A stretch of DNA of 64,000 bases from Phlegmacium glaucopus (taxonomy: Eukaryota; Basidiomycota; Agaricomycetes; Agaricales; Cortinariaceae): assembly GCA_015039465.1 (NCBI GenBank), contig MU129988.1:443745-507744 (forward strand). The letters are read 5' to 3'. The position numbers and the translations under genes are program-made. The notes under the pieces are model-generated. The model was given only the letters and a program-made list of their open reading frames with translations. It did not search any database and was not told the origin of the DNA. Positions 21,401 to 32,560 of the stretch are shown here, in pieces. The stretch's first letter is position 1, and each line of letters starts with the position of its first letter.

Positions 21401-23076
21401 CTCTGGACAAACTGGCTCTCCTGGAACCTTCCATAACTATCCTCAATGCCATTGCACCGTTCATCCAATCAGTTTTTGTCCGAGTTCGAGGTCATGGGCC
21501 TCTAGCTTTTCAAACGTTTTGGCGAGCGACTTACCATACACGGCCCGATATCCCTAAGAATGATTACCCACTTCTCATTCAAACTTGTCTCAAGGCTTGG
21601 GCAGACTTCTGTGAGGATAGTCTTGCTGACGGCATCTCTCTTGATTCGGAATCGCGGAGTGTGGTGCGTGATCATTCATCTTTTGGTGTCTTACTCTATT
21701 CACTTCTGCTTTGTTTTGATCCACTAGGTGATTGTCCCTGATTCTCAGTCCGGAGAATTGACATCACCTAAAGTGGGGAACTCCGCTTTTGGTTTATTTG
21801 AACAGCTCAATATAAGTGAAGCCGACCTTGTGAACATGGGCATAAAGCACGCTTCAGATGATTCCAGGTCTCATGGAACCATAACGCCGATTCAACGAAG
21901 TCGTCCACAGAGCCCTCGGGACCATAGTGGAGATGTTCCTCATTTGAATACAAAGCCTCTTGGAGGAAGCTTTGATTCTGAACTTCAAGACCCGAATAAT
22001 CCTGGGGCTCCCGAAAGACGCCATTCATCTGATGCAATGACGATATCTGGCATTAAACGTGCAGCTGATCTTGACAGTAAGTTTTCATTCACATCAAGTA
22101 AAATGCCGAGAGTCATTGATCATCATCAAAGTGCGTTCGACAAAGCGACGAAAAATCGATCCCGAAACGCTTCTTAAATCTGAAGTGGGGAAAGGGAAAG
22201 GACGAGCTTTGGGGTCTGATCTTGATCTGCCACCAAACCAACGTGTCTCGAAACTATCAGCCTCGGAACCCGTGACCAGAACCTCCTCTGCATTATTTGC
22301 GCACGCTCGTTCTAGTAGTCAACCCTCTGGATCAGGACAGAGAACTGAAAAAGGTCAACCGTCAGCATCTTCTCGAGCAGAGCACAGACCTGCCCCTGGA
22401 CCTACGTCCAACCGCTCTGACCATGCTCTCAGGGATTCACCAGTCCTTGAGCCAATTGTAATTTCAGATGATTATGATAGCTGGGAACAAGCCGCGTCTG
22501 CAGAAGATCTGAAGCAAGTGCAGGAGCAGTTACAGAACCATACTGGTATTGTTTATTATCTACATCCACGTTATCCAGCATTCCCACATTTTGTTCCAGA
22601 CTTACAAAACATACTTGGTGCGGAAGTGGAGGAAGATTCTACAGAAAAAATGAGTGGTAAGTCAGGCATTGTGACTGTTCAAGTCGCTGCAAGCTGAAAC
22701 GAACACGATAGACTCGCAGCAGTCGGATGATGAATGTATCCTGAGCCCTTCTCTAGGCGAATATCCGTTCCGATCTAGACGGCGGGAGCGATCTCAAACC
22801 GCCCCGCAACTGATAAACGAGTCACCCCATCAAGCAATGTACCCACAACCCTTACGACGAAACCAAACGAGTCCGTTGCAGAATAAAACTTCCTCGGCTC
22901 ATCTTGATGCACTCCAGCATGCATATGCGGTCATTACCGACATGGGGACATCACAAATCGACGTGCAAGATATAATGCAAGCGAAAAGGCTAGCTCACCA
23001 AATCAGTCAAGTGCTAGACGAACAAATGTGTGCCAAGTTCGGCGCACACAGTGATATCCAAGGCGGGGTTGGTTAG
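18426..23076 (+). CDS. Rif1-like telomere/replication-timing protein, copy 1
   Basis: About ten or more exons, all joinable in frame, from MASSAEARQ to TAG at 23074-23076. The first ~900 residues form a helical-repeat (HEAT-like) array matching the Rif1 N-terminal domain: DLVEAYNVLSTRIRSQI, HHALRFMTDIFTF, DQLSSLLSDALSLC, KIYAMVIWALKVQQLP, KAIHCILKQHPIFVNDFLVL, GSLAIRSSAAMALSGF. The C-terminal third is disordered, Ser/Pro-rich and basic (KRRKIDPETLL), and ends in a short helix ALQHAYAVITDMG. Rif1 limits origin firing by bringing PP1 to chromatin and shapes telomeres. Unlike copy 2 it shows no RVxF or SILK motif near its start. It lies in the same orientation, about 4.4 kb upstream of copy 2. 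The start is uncertain; the frame is open to 18234. Confidence 0.8.
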
Positions 23077-23400
23077 AAGGACTTGTACTTGTAGCAGATC
23101 AGATCTGCTGATTGATATGATATCCCGAACTCTTCAGTCCACTTCGTGTTCAAATCCGAGGCAATTCTTTTTTTGATTTATTCTATCTTTATTACTTTTG
23201 GTTCAGTATCCTTTATTGTTGTTGTATTACTTAGTATCGGTATGCCCGGTTTCTTTTTGGGTTTGTATCATTTCGATACATGTGCACTCCAGGTTTTCAT
23301 TTTCACCAAAAAAACAATGGTTGAGCCGCTGGGGATAAAATTTCAACAAATGCCATCCGATTATCCATGCCTCAATCTCCCCGCTTGAGTCGTAGAAATT
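23077..23400. other. Convergent intergenic region
   Basis: About 325 bp between the stops of Rif1 copy 1 (+) and NACHT-1 (-). T-rich, with a short hydrophobic open frame (23146-23388) that I regard as chance. Only 3' UTRs are expected. Confidence 0.45.
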
Positions 23401-25998
23401 TCATAAAACGTCCACCTTGGGGTTTGTCCGGTTTCCGAGTCGCTGGGGTGTTGATTGAAACTTCTGAAAGTTTAGGAGCAGTAGATCTCTATTACAGTAT
23501 AGAATAAACCTTAAGTGATAGCCAAAACGGAAGGTACAAAAACTTACTGAAAGGTAAGCACTTATTGCCTCAAGCACCTTTTCTTTCTTAACAAGATCCT
23601 TGTCATAAATTGTAGGAGGAATGTTAAGCCCTTCTAGCAATGTCGCAAGTTCTGTCGATGGAGATGATTTCGAAAGGCACAGTGGGAGGTATAGCAAAGC
23701 TGTTCTGCATCTGCTTTCTAACATTCCTGATGCCTGCGCCGCTCTAGAATACGAGAGGCATCAATCATTGATCATGGTCAATATCAGTGAGTGGAACTGA
23801 ACGTACGCATGTTTTAGAAGATATTCAGTAAACCGTGTTGCGAGTCTCGTAAATTTATCACCATCAACGTAAAAACTCCCCGACCGGAGGGGATCGTTGA
23901 GTAATTGCGATATCATCAAGTGATAATCCGTAAATTTCTCTGGCCCATATTTGAAATCCATCATACAAAGAGTCCTGTCGTCTGCGTCCACGAAATCATC
24001 AATTATTGCAACATCAAGGCCATCCACAAGGATTTCTTTGACATCATGGACCGTATTTGGAAAGCCGGGTAGTACCAGGGAAGCAATGAAATTAAGACCT
24101 AATTGCGAAGAAAGACGAAATAGCTGTGTCATCTTGTTTTTCATATACTTATCCCAGCACTGGAGATGATGGAGATAAAGGCCTGCGTCATGGTTCCCCG
24201 CCTACTTTGGGTCTTAATCAAAACATCATTATTGAATTTGTAAATGATTGTGTACCTGTTTCTCCATCCACATAAATAAAGGTGGTAGGTGCGCAATGAT
24301 CCAAAAAGATGAGATCGTTCCGGATCTTATAAATTTAAGGATATCGAATTTGCGAAGATCTTCCAAAAGCTCTTCGGTGGGATAAGCTAGCGTACACTGT
24401 GGTATCAGAGCGCTATAGAATGCAACTCTATGCGAATCTAAGAAATAATGGTGCAGAACGGGAGTATTTTGAGCCAGGAATTTTAAATGGATTTAAGCTG
24501 GTTACCTTGAATGCTTGGTTCGTATGTGCTTGGTTCGTATGATATCCGCTTCAGCAAATACCTTGTTAAAGTCGCATGGGCATGTTCGGCATCAATGTGC
24601 AATGTTTGAGAGCGAGATTTGTCCAATAAGAAATCCCCAAGTGATGCATGTAGAATGCGGACTGGCTGCTTTTTTGCCAGATTGATAAGGGGAATATCTA
24701 TAATAGAGTGCACATCGCTCAATGTCATGTAGAGATCACCACGCTGAGGAAAGAGCAAGTCTTCAACGAAGTAGGGTGTCATTCCTGTAGTTGGGTGGAT
24801 GGTGAGAAGGAGAAGGACCCAGAGCACTTCCAAGACTTTATCGATTTCTCTGACAGAGGAAAAGATATGTAGATATAACGCGTCTAGTTCAGCAAACGGC
24901 GTGTCATTGCCTGGATTGGTAATTCCGAATATGACATCCAGTCGCTGAGTGGGACGGTGTCGGGGAGAGTTAACGTACTTCATGACGGTAGAAGCATAGA
25001 TGAACTGCCCAGATGATTTTTGAACGAGGCGTTGTATCTGGGATGCAGATGGCCACGACGAAGGAAGGAGTTCACCTAATTCATGGTCTTTCTTGATGTC
25101 GTCGAATCTCGACTTGAGAAACACCTCAATGTCATTGTCAGGGAGGTAGGAGTCGTCCAGCGCAAGGCGTGCAGTTGTGGGAGCCAGTAATGTGGAATTG
25201 AATATATCACGAATGTCCTGTTCGGGACGGCTGGCAACCAGAAACAATATAGGAAAGGGGAGTTGCTTGACCGCACCAGCGAGAACAGTTAAAATGTAAC
25301 GTTGTGCCTTTCCATTCCCGCACTCATCTAGTCCATCAATAATGATAAGCGTTGGGCCTGGTTGTGGACTTTTCCTGCCGTCTCCCTTGGACGGGAATGC
25401 GTGATTCAGAGGTCCGACAACTAAACCGTGAAACTGTGCCTCCAGAGAGCGCGAGAGAATCAATGGGTCCTGTTCAAGCGTATCTTCTACGTATTTCCTA
25501 ATCGCCGGTATTGATTGACAAAGCTGGTAAACGATGGTAGGGATAAGCCGACTTTCATCGTTACGACCCACCGCTGTCCGGGAAAAGAAGAAACTGGCAG
25601 CCAAAATTTTTAATTCATGGCACTTTTCGGCGATGGTTTGTGCGATAGCCGATTTCCCTGCTCCAGCAGGACCATAAAGCCATAGAAAAAGGCACAATCT
25701 ATTAAGGTCGTTAATCCATTTCATGATGTACTCCAGCACAGCGACACGTGTGGCGGGGTGGCATTTAGGAGGATCGTATCGTTCGGCAGAATTGTGGAAT
25801 GCGCCGGGGGCGATTGAACTGTATAGTAAGTCTATACCTATAAGTTCCCAGTCCAATAGACTCTTCAGAGTTTGTAGATAATAATTGGGTGAGTTGCTCA
25901 CCCTTGCGTCCACCGAGGTAATTATGATGATGGATATCTCCTTGTGCGGCATTGAAAGTGCCCCCAGTGACTAGAGTATTTTTCAGGTTTGAAAACAT
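23401..25998 (-). CDS. NACHT-domain STAND NTPase (NLR-like), NACHT-1
   Basis: Exon 1 (ATG 25998) encodes a leader MFSNLKNTLVTGGTFNAAQG + DIHHHNYLGGRKG. A 60-odd-nt intron then leads to GIDLLYSSIAPGAFHNSAERYDPPKCHPATR, the usual entry to agaric NACHT domains. Walker A is YGPAGAGKSAIA, then ASFFFSRTAVGRNDESRLIPT, Walker B TLIIIDGLDECG, sensor FLVASRPEQDIR and a winged-helix region (LHASLGDFLLDKSRS). C-terminal exons encode LYLHHLQCWDKYMK, FYVDGDKFTRLATRFTEYLLKHA and a last exon ending NPKVDVL. No WD40, ankyrin or TPR repeats are seen, so the sensor part is an unrecognised helical region. Such proteins are fungal relatives of NLR immune receptors, often tied to non-self recognition and cell death. 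Close paralogue of NACHT-2. Confidence 0.85.
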
Positions 25999-26427
25999 CA
26001 CCTATCATATTTGACAAGTGAAAGTCAAGAGATTATTGAGAAAAATTTGACATAGAAGTTAGGTCAAACTCACTTGGTCCTTGTCATTGGACTCCTGTGC
26101 CTAGTGGTACGTATCTGTGATTCTTCTCAGTGCTGCAGTCTGCATGTCCTTTGGCAGCTACTTAGTACGTAACAGTCACAGGGTTGAAAGGCTGTGCTAG
26201 TCATTTGAAGCTTGGAACGCAGTTGCCTTGAGCCTTACACCGTTCTCGGGACCCTCATTAATATTATTGATACTGGGCAACATTGACATGTATTTTGGGA
26301 TTCTAGATCTTCGACAAAGAATTACTATATATAGGACTTACTTGGGCGTTTCTTTAACTGTATGTTTCTAATTAGGTTTCTCCTGGCAGCGCTCTCGACC
26401 TCTTGCTCCTGGCTCTCGAATTGTAGC
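25999..26427. other. Divergent promoter region
   Basis: About 430 bp between the starts of NACHT-1 (-) and ATG12 (+). It includes a CTATATATAGG TATA-like stretch at about 26325-26335. The ATG at 26362 opens a frame into ATG12 but encodes a hydrophobic stretch not seen in ATG12 proteins, so I treat it as leader. Confidence 0.45.
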
Positions 26428-27113
26428 ATGGACCCAACAGCTGTAAACTCTGAATTGACTCCTCAACAAGGTGCTTGCGGCCTTTCAACGTGGAATATGA
26501 ATAATGAGTCGGAAGACGAAACACTAAAGGTATTTGAAACATACAAGAAAAAGGATTCTTCCAACGGTACGAATATCTAGCTCTTATCTCCTGATAAGCT
26601 TTACATAATTGTCCATATAGTTTCTGTGCGCTTCAGAGGCGTTGGGAATGCACCAATCATGAGACAGAACATGCACAAGATTGCGGCTACCTATCGATTT
26701 CAAGCTGTGATTCAATTCTTGAGAAGAAAATTGGAATGGGAAAGTGGAGAGCCTTTAGTAAGTTTATTGGTTCATACTTTCGACGTCATGGATGAAGAAT
26801 TGTTGTTGCTCCAGTTTCTATATATTAATTCCACTTTTTCGCCAGCTCCAGATGATACTATATTGAACCTCTTTAAGGTCAGTGGTTTACTTCTTCACTG
26901 CTCTCGTTATTAAGAAAGCTAATCTTTCTCAACTGAGGGTTATCTCATTGTCAACTACAGGTGAGCGCTATCTCATGTCACTGACTTTGTGCATACTCTA
27001 CATTTAGTACGACGCCTGCTTGGGGGGTGACTGGCCTTAGTTATCTCAGGATCCATGATATCCTACTTGTTACCCGTCATAATCTCGGAATGCACTTTCA
27101 TTTCATTCCTTAA
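26428..27113 (+). CDS. ATG12: Autophagy ubiquitin-like protein ATG12 with damaged 3' end
   Basis: Exons 26428-26566, 26621-26757 and 26815-26877 give VSVRFRGVGNAPIMRQNMHK, FQAVIQFLRRKLEW and LFLYINSTFSPAPDDTILNL, which is ATG12. The next residues (SFSTEG) are encoded at 26923-26940, directly after AA where an AG acceptor is needed; the nearest usable AG (26936-26937) would drop five residues in frame. The last exon (27008 on) gives STTPAWG, but a run of six G at 27022-27027 shifts the stop: ATG12 normally ends at this Gly, and here reading continues 28 residues to TAA at 27111-27113. ATG12 is joined through its terminal Gly to ATG5 to build the E3-like ATG12-ATG5-ATG16 complex. Either this copy is impaired or the assembly has errors. 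Confidence 0.88.
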
Positions 27114-27490
27114 TCTTCTTTTCCTAGTATCCTTGTATTATTCAGCTCTTCCTGGAACGCCACAATTCATATATAGGCATCATTGTGCATGCACCAACCA
27201 ACCTCATCGTCTTTGACGCATGTTGTCGGCCTCTTTTCTCTTTCAGTTCAACCTTCTAGATGGTCGACAGGTAGTCTTTTCATGATCTGAGAATCGTGAA
27301 GCACTCTGAACCCCAGTTTTCTCATTGCCACACGGTTGGTGACCATCGATGCACTGTCACAAGCCTCAGAGTCACGGACGCGCGTGACGATGTGCCAAAC
27401 AGAGACAAAGGACGCGTATGGCGCGTTTAATGAGTGACAGAGAGCCTTGGTCATTTGCGTGACACCTAGCTCTCTCTTCCTTCCTCAGTC
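27114..27490. other. Intergenic region between ATG12 and Rif1 copy 2
   Basis: About 375 bp. It holds the promoter of Rif1 copy 2, a GACGCG/ACGCGT-rich patch at 27380-27425 that resembles an MCB (cell-cycle G1/S) box cluster, and no gene. Confidence 0.4.
27377..27426. promoter_or_regulatory. ACGCGT-like (MCB) motifs upstream of Rif1 copy 2
   Basis: GGACGCGCGT (27377-27386), GGACGCGT (27411-27418) and GGCGCG (27420-27425) lie 65-115 bp before the ATG at 27491. ACGCGT is the MluI cell-cycle box bound by MBF-type factors in fungi, which would fit S-phase expression of Rif1. Seen as sequence match only. Confidence 0.35.
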
Positions 27491-30400
27491 ATGAGTCTGT
27501 TAACGCCTCCCAATTCTTCTCATAGAACTGACAAAGACAAGGAGAACAAGTTCTCCGGAGTAGGTCCTTTCACCCGCACAGTCGTATGGGCCAGCCACGA
27601 TTCATTCCACTGTCTATCTACCCCACCAAAAGACGCACCAGGTTCCTCCAAGCACCGACCTGTGGCGAAAAAATCTATTTTGAAAAAGAATTGCTTGTCT
27701 TTAGCTGTCCCAGAAGTCGTCAAACAACGCGATGTGACTCCAGTACCGAGCGACGCTCTCCTGGACCTCCACTATCTCGACTATCCTGTGTCCCAGATTC
27801 TCGCAGAATGCCCGCATAACAACAACCTAGGCCAGCTTATTGAAGGTTATAATGTTCTTGCCGCTAGGCTCCGCGCCAGCGTCACCAACGCGACAGATGC
27901 CGACGCGTCGTGGCCCCTTTTTCAACCCCTCAGGAAAAACGCGCAAGCCTTTGTTGACGCGATTGTGCGGGACCTTGGCCGTGCCTTTATTGACCCCTTG
28001 GCCCCTTCTTCCCACTCGAGCAAAGACGAAGTTTTACCAAAGGTCACTCTTCCTTCGCCAGAGAAGAGTCCTTCGAAAAAGAAGGGTGGCATGACGGAAG
28101 AACAAGTCAAACATGCGAGAGACTTGTGCACGACATCCCATTCTGCCATCAAGCTGCTAACATTCATACTATCCGTATCTGCAGTTTTCAATGTCTTTCA
28201 CGGTACGCAACGATGTGTTAATTTATTTGGCAATATTAATTCTTCATTCAGAGGGACAACTTCGTGATATCTTGACCGCCGTTCTTGCTATTCCCTTGGC
28301 GGACGATCTCCCAACACCAAACGCACGCAAGACATGTGCTCTGTCCATATGTCTCCTACAAGCTCAACGTCTACCCGCTACAATCCTCGGGCCTGCGGCC
28401 GACCGTATCGCGTACGCGTTACGTCGTGGCATAGATGGCGAACTTGGTAAGGAAGGTAAAAAGGGTTCCGCAAGCGACAGTCTAAAGGTACGTCTATCTT
28501 CCGTCTTGTCATCGTCCTTTGCTGATGCCTTAAACAACCTAGGCAATCCACGACCTCTGTATCCACGAACCTACTATTTTTGTTCCTGCATTTGCCCCGC
28601 TCGTTCCTTCCATTCTATCCAAACTCCTAGCCAACACGCTCGCAATACGGACACAAGCATGCCACGCGTTGGGCGGTTTCGCGCTCGGTTCCACTTATAC
28701 TCCAGTGTCTCCGATTCATACTCAGGTTTCTCGCGCAGTTGCTACATATATTACCACTGCAACTCGTTCTCCAAGCAAGAACTCACCTGAAAAGCCCAAC
28801 GAAGCGGCTATCTCGCGAACTTTGAAAACCACTTTGGCCTCCGAAGATCCACAACATCCTGCTCAAGGTCCTGTTTGGGCACTCAGCGTTCTTGCGTCTT
28901 TCATTGTTCTGCTCGGTTCAAGACTCAGTGAAGATATGCGTGTCATCAAAATTATTTCATGTCTACTGTGCATGGGTCTGAAACACAAGAAGTCCTCTGT
29001 CCGTGCTCTGGGTTATCTCTTAATACGACCTCTTGCTTGGGTTTACTTTCAACCACCACTTCCAGTTGATTCAGATGAAGAGTTGGAGGTAGATGATGAA
29101 GTACGTGTGCAGACGAAGGAAGCGCGTCGAATCCATCTCAAGATGTTACAAACCGCCGTGGAATGTAAAGCGGGGGTTTCAACCATAGGCGCTCTCCTCG
29201 GCGAAGAATTATCTAGTAGTGATCCTCTTTGGTGTTCCATTGAAATATTACAGCAAATGGCTGCCAAGCCGGGAAGAACATGTCAAGACGCAGTGGATGT
29301 GATGCAGTACATGGTCAGCTTTTCCGAGAATACCAATGACAATGGAGCCGATTATCCTTGGAGTGGCTCATTGCTTCTTCCGAGATCATTATTCTCTTCG
29401 TTCCCTGGACTTTTGACGGCAGAGTTCAAGTCCTTAAAAGGGGTCGTGGAACCGATTTTCGAACAGGTGTCGACGGTTGAGGACATTCGATGTCTGACAC
29501 GAGAGGAGATGTCAACGCAATGGGTATTTAAAGGGATGATGAGGACGTGGTGGATCGCGCTTGGTGCCTCGCCTGTGTTTGATGGCTCTGAGTTGCCGGT
29601 GGGTTATAAGCTTCTTATTTGCTCTTTTTTGCCGAGATGTTCATGAGATTATATCGGTTTAGTCAAATGCTGTTGAAATTTGGGCTGGTCTACTCAAGGC
29701 TAATGTCGGTTATTTCCAAGGTTTGTGTCTTTCTAGCCTTCATACTTCCGATTATTGATGTGACTGTCTTACAGAAACGGGAGATGATGATGCTTCGGCT
29801 ATGTTTGGCTTACGAGCCGTGAAGTATCTGGTTGATGCTCTTGAAGATTCCGAACTCGACTTTGTGCCAAAGCGAGTACCAGCAACGGCTTCAGCTCCAG
29901 CCGACACTATCCCTAGCTCAGACGACTTCGTTCTAGGACGTACAACCCACTGTACAAATGCCGAACTCCGCCTCGTTGTCGTCAACGGGCTATGGCAAAC
30001 TATGAAAACTATCTTTCCTCAAGGACCTCTCATTCCAGCTGCTGAAGCCTTATTAACCTGTTTGATGAAGAAAGAGGCGTCGCTTGTACCCGAGAATGCG
30101 AGGTTGGACGGTGTTTTCGAAAGTGATTCTGGAGAATCGACACGGAATAAATGGGTTTCTCTATGTGTTAGTGTGTTAGGAGTATGTGGTGCTGGTGCTC
30201 TTCGTGCCTTTTGGGGGTATGAGGAAGGTGGCGCGATCAGTGGGGCTAGGGAGGAAGGATTCAAATGGACGCAAGATTTTACGAACGCGGTGTGGAGGAG
30301 TAGTGTTGAGCAGTGGAGAGATGGAGAAGGTCATTGGGAAGGAGCTGTGGTACTTCTTGGGGTGCCATTCACGTAGGTTTCTTTTTCTTTGGCTATGAAC

Positions 30401-32560
30401 TCCTTTGGTGTTGTCAGGTTAACTTGAGCTCTCTCTCTGTAGCGGTCGGCATACATGGAACATCGGTAGCGATGATTATTCCTTATGGGAAGACCTCCTC
30501 AACTACACGACCAACAAAGCTCTCGACCATGGCGTAGATTCTTCCACCATCTTAGACAACATCGCAGACTTCGTATCATGTTTCCAAACCCCAGATGCCT
30601 CTCCAACATCTTCCATCAGACTCGTCGACAATCTTCTCTCCCATCTCGAATCCTCCGAGATGCGTGACATCCCTCAAAATCTCTTCGAGTTGGTGTCTGA
30701 TACCATGCGTGCAACATATCCACCTGAACCCAGGAATAAAGCAATAGCAATGTGGCTTGCGCGTTCTCTGATGGGTGTTGTGGAGAATTGTCCAGTTGAG
30801 TTTTGTCTGAGTGTGTTGCAGATGTTGAAAGAGAGTTTATGTGTGTGGCTTGGAGATGAGTATGGCGCGTGGACCGAGGATCATTTTACTTATGATGTAA
30901 GCATTCCATTTTTTTTTACCGTTCTGTGTTAACCTTTCATTCTATTTAGATTATCCCGCTGTATCAGCATATTCTTGTCCGTATCCGCGCTCTACCTGAG
31001 AATTTGGCTACTCTTGAAGAGTTGTCGGACATCCTTGATGCTATATTTCGTCAAAGAGTACCACTTGTGGCAGCTGAAGCTTTCATTGACTACTGGAATA
31101 TATCGTATGCTCGTATGCCAGTTCCAAAACAAGGCTGGAGTCTAGTAATTCGACACTGTCTGTCCTCTGTTGGTCTTCTGCCGGACGAGCCGAAAGTTGA
31201 ACAACAAAAAGAGTTTTCAACTCTCGAACCCGCGTTTGTAGCGACTGTTTCACTTCCGCGTACTCCCATTTCATTTTCTTTCGCCACTCCTCCTGCTGTC
31301 TTCGAGCGCGAAGCTGGAGCCAGGATTCAGTCACCCCAACGTCCGCAAAAGCTGTTTGGGCCTTTCCCAATTATTCCTTCGTCACCTGTGTCGCCACTTT
31401 TGAGACGTTCGAGTGATCATGCAGGGAGACGGACGCCGTTGTCTTCGATCCAGTTATGTGGGTCGCCTTCGAAAAGGAGACGATTGGCGGTTGATAATGT
31501 GGATGGGAAAGATGAAAAGGAGAATTTAGTGGTTGTTTCTGTTGTTGATCGCATTGCTGCTATGACCCCTGGTGCAGCCAAAAAACGAAGACGTGAAGAG
31601 GTGGAGGACGAGGCGGCGGAGCAGAAGTCTGGTTCATCGGGGAAGAAACTCAAGTCTAGCATGAAGCCTAGAACAAGGTCAACGTCGAAGAAGGCGAGCC
31701 TACATGCATCCCCAGCGTGCAGTGTTGCGAGTAGTAATGAAAGTGAAGACGAGCGGCGATGGGTGGAGGCTGCGCTAACGCAGATGGTACCGTTCCCAGT
31801 GACGGAAGCACAAGACGATGGATATGGCGGGTTCGGTATTCCCTCACTACCACAAAGGAAGAGACATGTTCGGACCGTTAATAACTCTGAGCATCAGCGT
31901 CTCAGATTCCAATGTGTCTTCATCCCATCAGGGAAGAGGAAGACGGAGCGCGAACATACGACTAGTTTGGATGGATCAGGCGGCGAGAATTTGTCGAGCA
32001 GTAGTAGGGTGTTGGACTTGAGAAAGAGGTTGCCGATGAGAAGATCGGTTAGTATTCCCGAGTCGATGCTCACATCGAAGACAGAGAAGAAGAGGAAGCG
32101 CCAAGATAGCGATGCCGATGGTGATTGTAATTCTCTGGACCTCTACGACCTCATTGGTTCAGACCCTCTTCCCGCTCTTCGGCTACCCCTTCCTCCGCCT
32201 CCAGCTCGACAGTTCAGGAAAGCGTATTCCTTACCTTCATCAGATTCGGATGTCCACTCAACGTCATCGTTGTCGTCATCCGATGATGACCCTTATATCG
32301 GGCAGGTTACACCTCATCATCTGATTTCTCCCGCTTTGCAGCGTAGAGTCAGTATTGGGCACAGTTTGTTGACGTCTAAGACTCGGAAGACGTCAATGGG
32401 TTTGAGATTCGGAGAGAATTTTGGGGATACGACGATGCCTGGTAGCGATGATTCAGTGACCACATCGGGGTCGGAAACAGAGTCTCCAACGAAAGGGGTG
32501 GTTACACGACAGACGGCGAGAACGAGGAATGCTGGCCAAGGGTTGACTCTAAGAGGTTGA
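27491..32560 (+). CDS. RIF1: Rif1-like protein, copy 2, with N-terminal PP1-docking motifs
   Basis: Begins MSLLTPPNSSHRTDKDKEN. Residues ~29-35 (TRTVVWA) fit the RVxF consensus and residues ~60-64 (KSILKK) are a SILK motif: together the PP1-docking pair of fungal Rif1. The helical-repeat Rif1 N-terminal domain follows: QLIEGYNVLAARLRASV, SAIKLLTFILSVSAVFNVFH, EGQLRDILTAVLAIPL, KAIHDLCIHEPTIFVPAFAP, LAIRTQACHALGGFALG. Introns near 28202, 28489, 29600, 29737, 30375 and 30897 restore frame. The long C-terminal exon is disordered, Ser/Lys-rich, with several basic patches and repeated RR(S)VSI..S(M/L)LTSK units. Likely the functional Rif1 orthologue: recruits PP1 to oppose DDK and set replication timing, and acts at telomeres. 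Confidence 0.85.

Noticed and set aside
25996..26001. NACHT-1 start one codon earlier
   Set aside because: That codon is GTG; the ATG at 25998 is the natural start.
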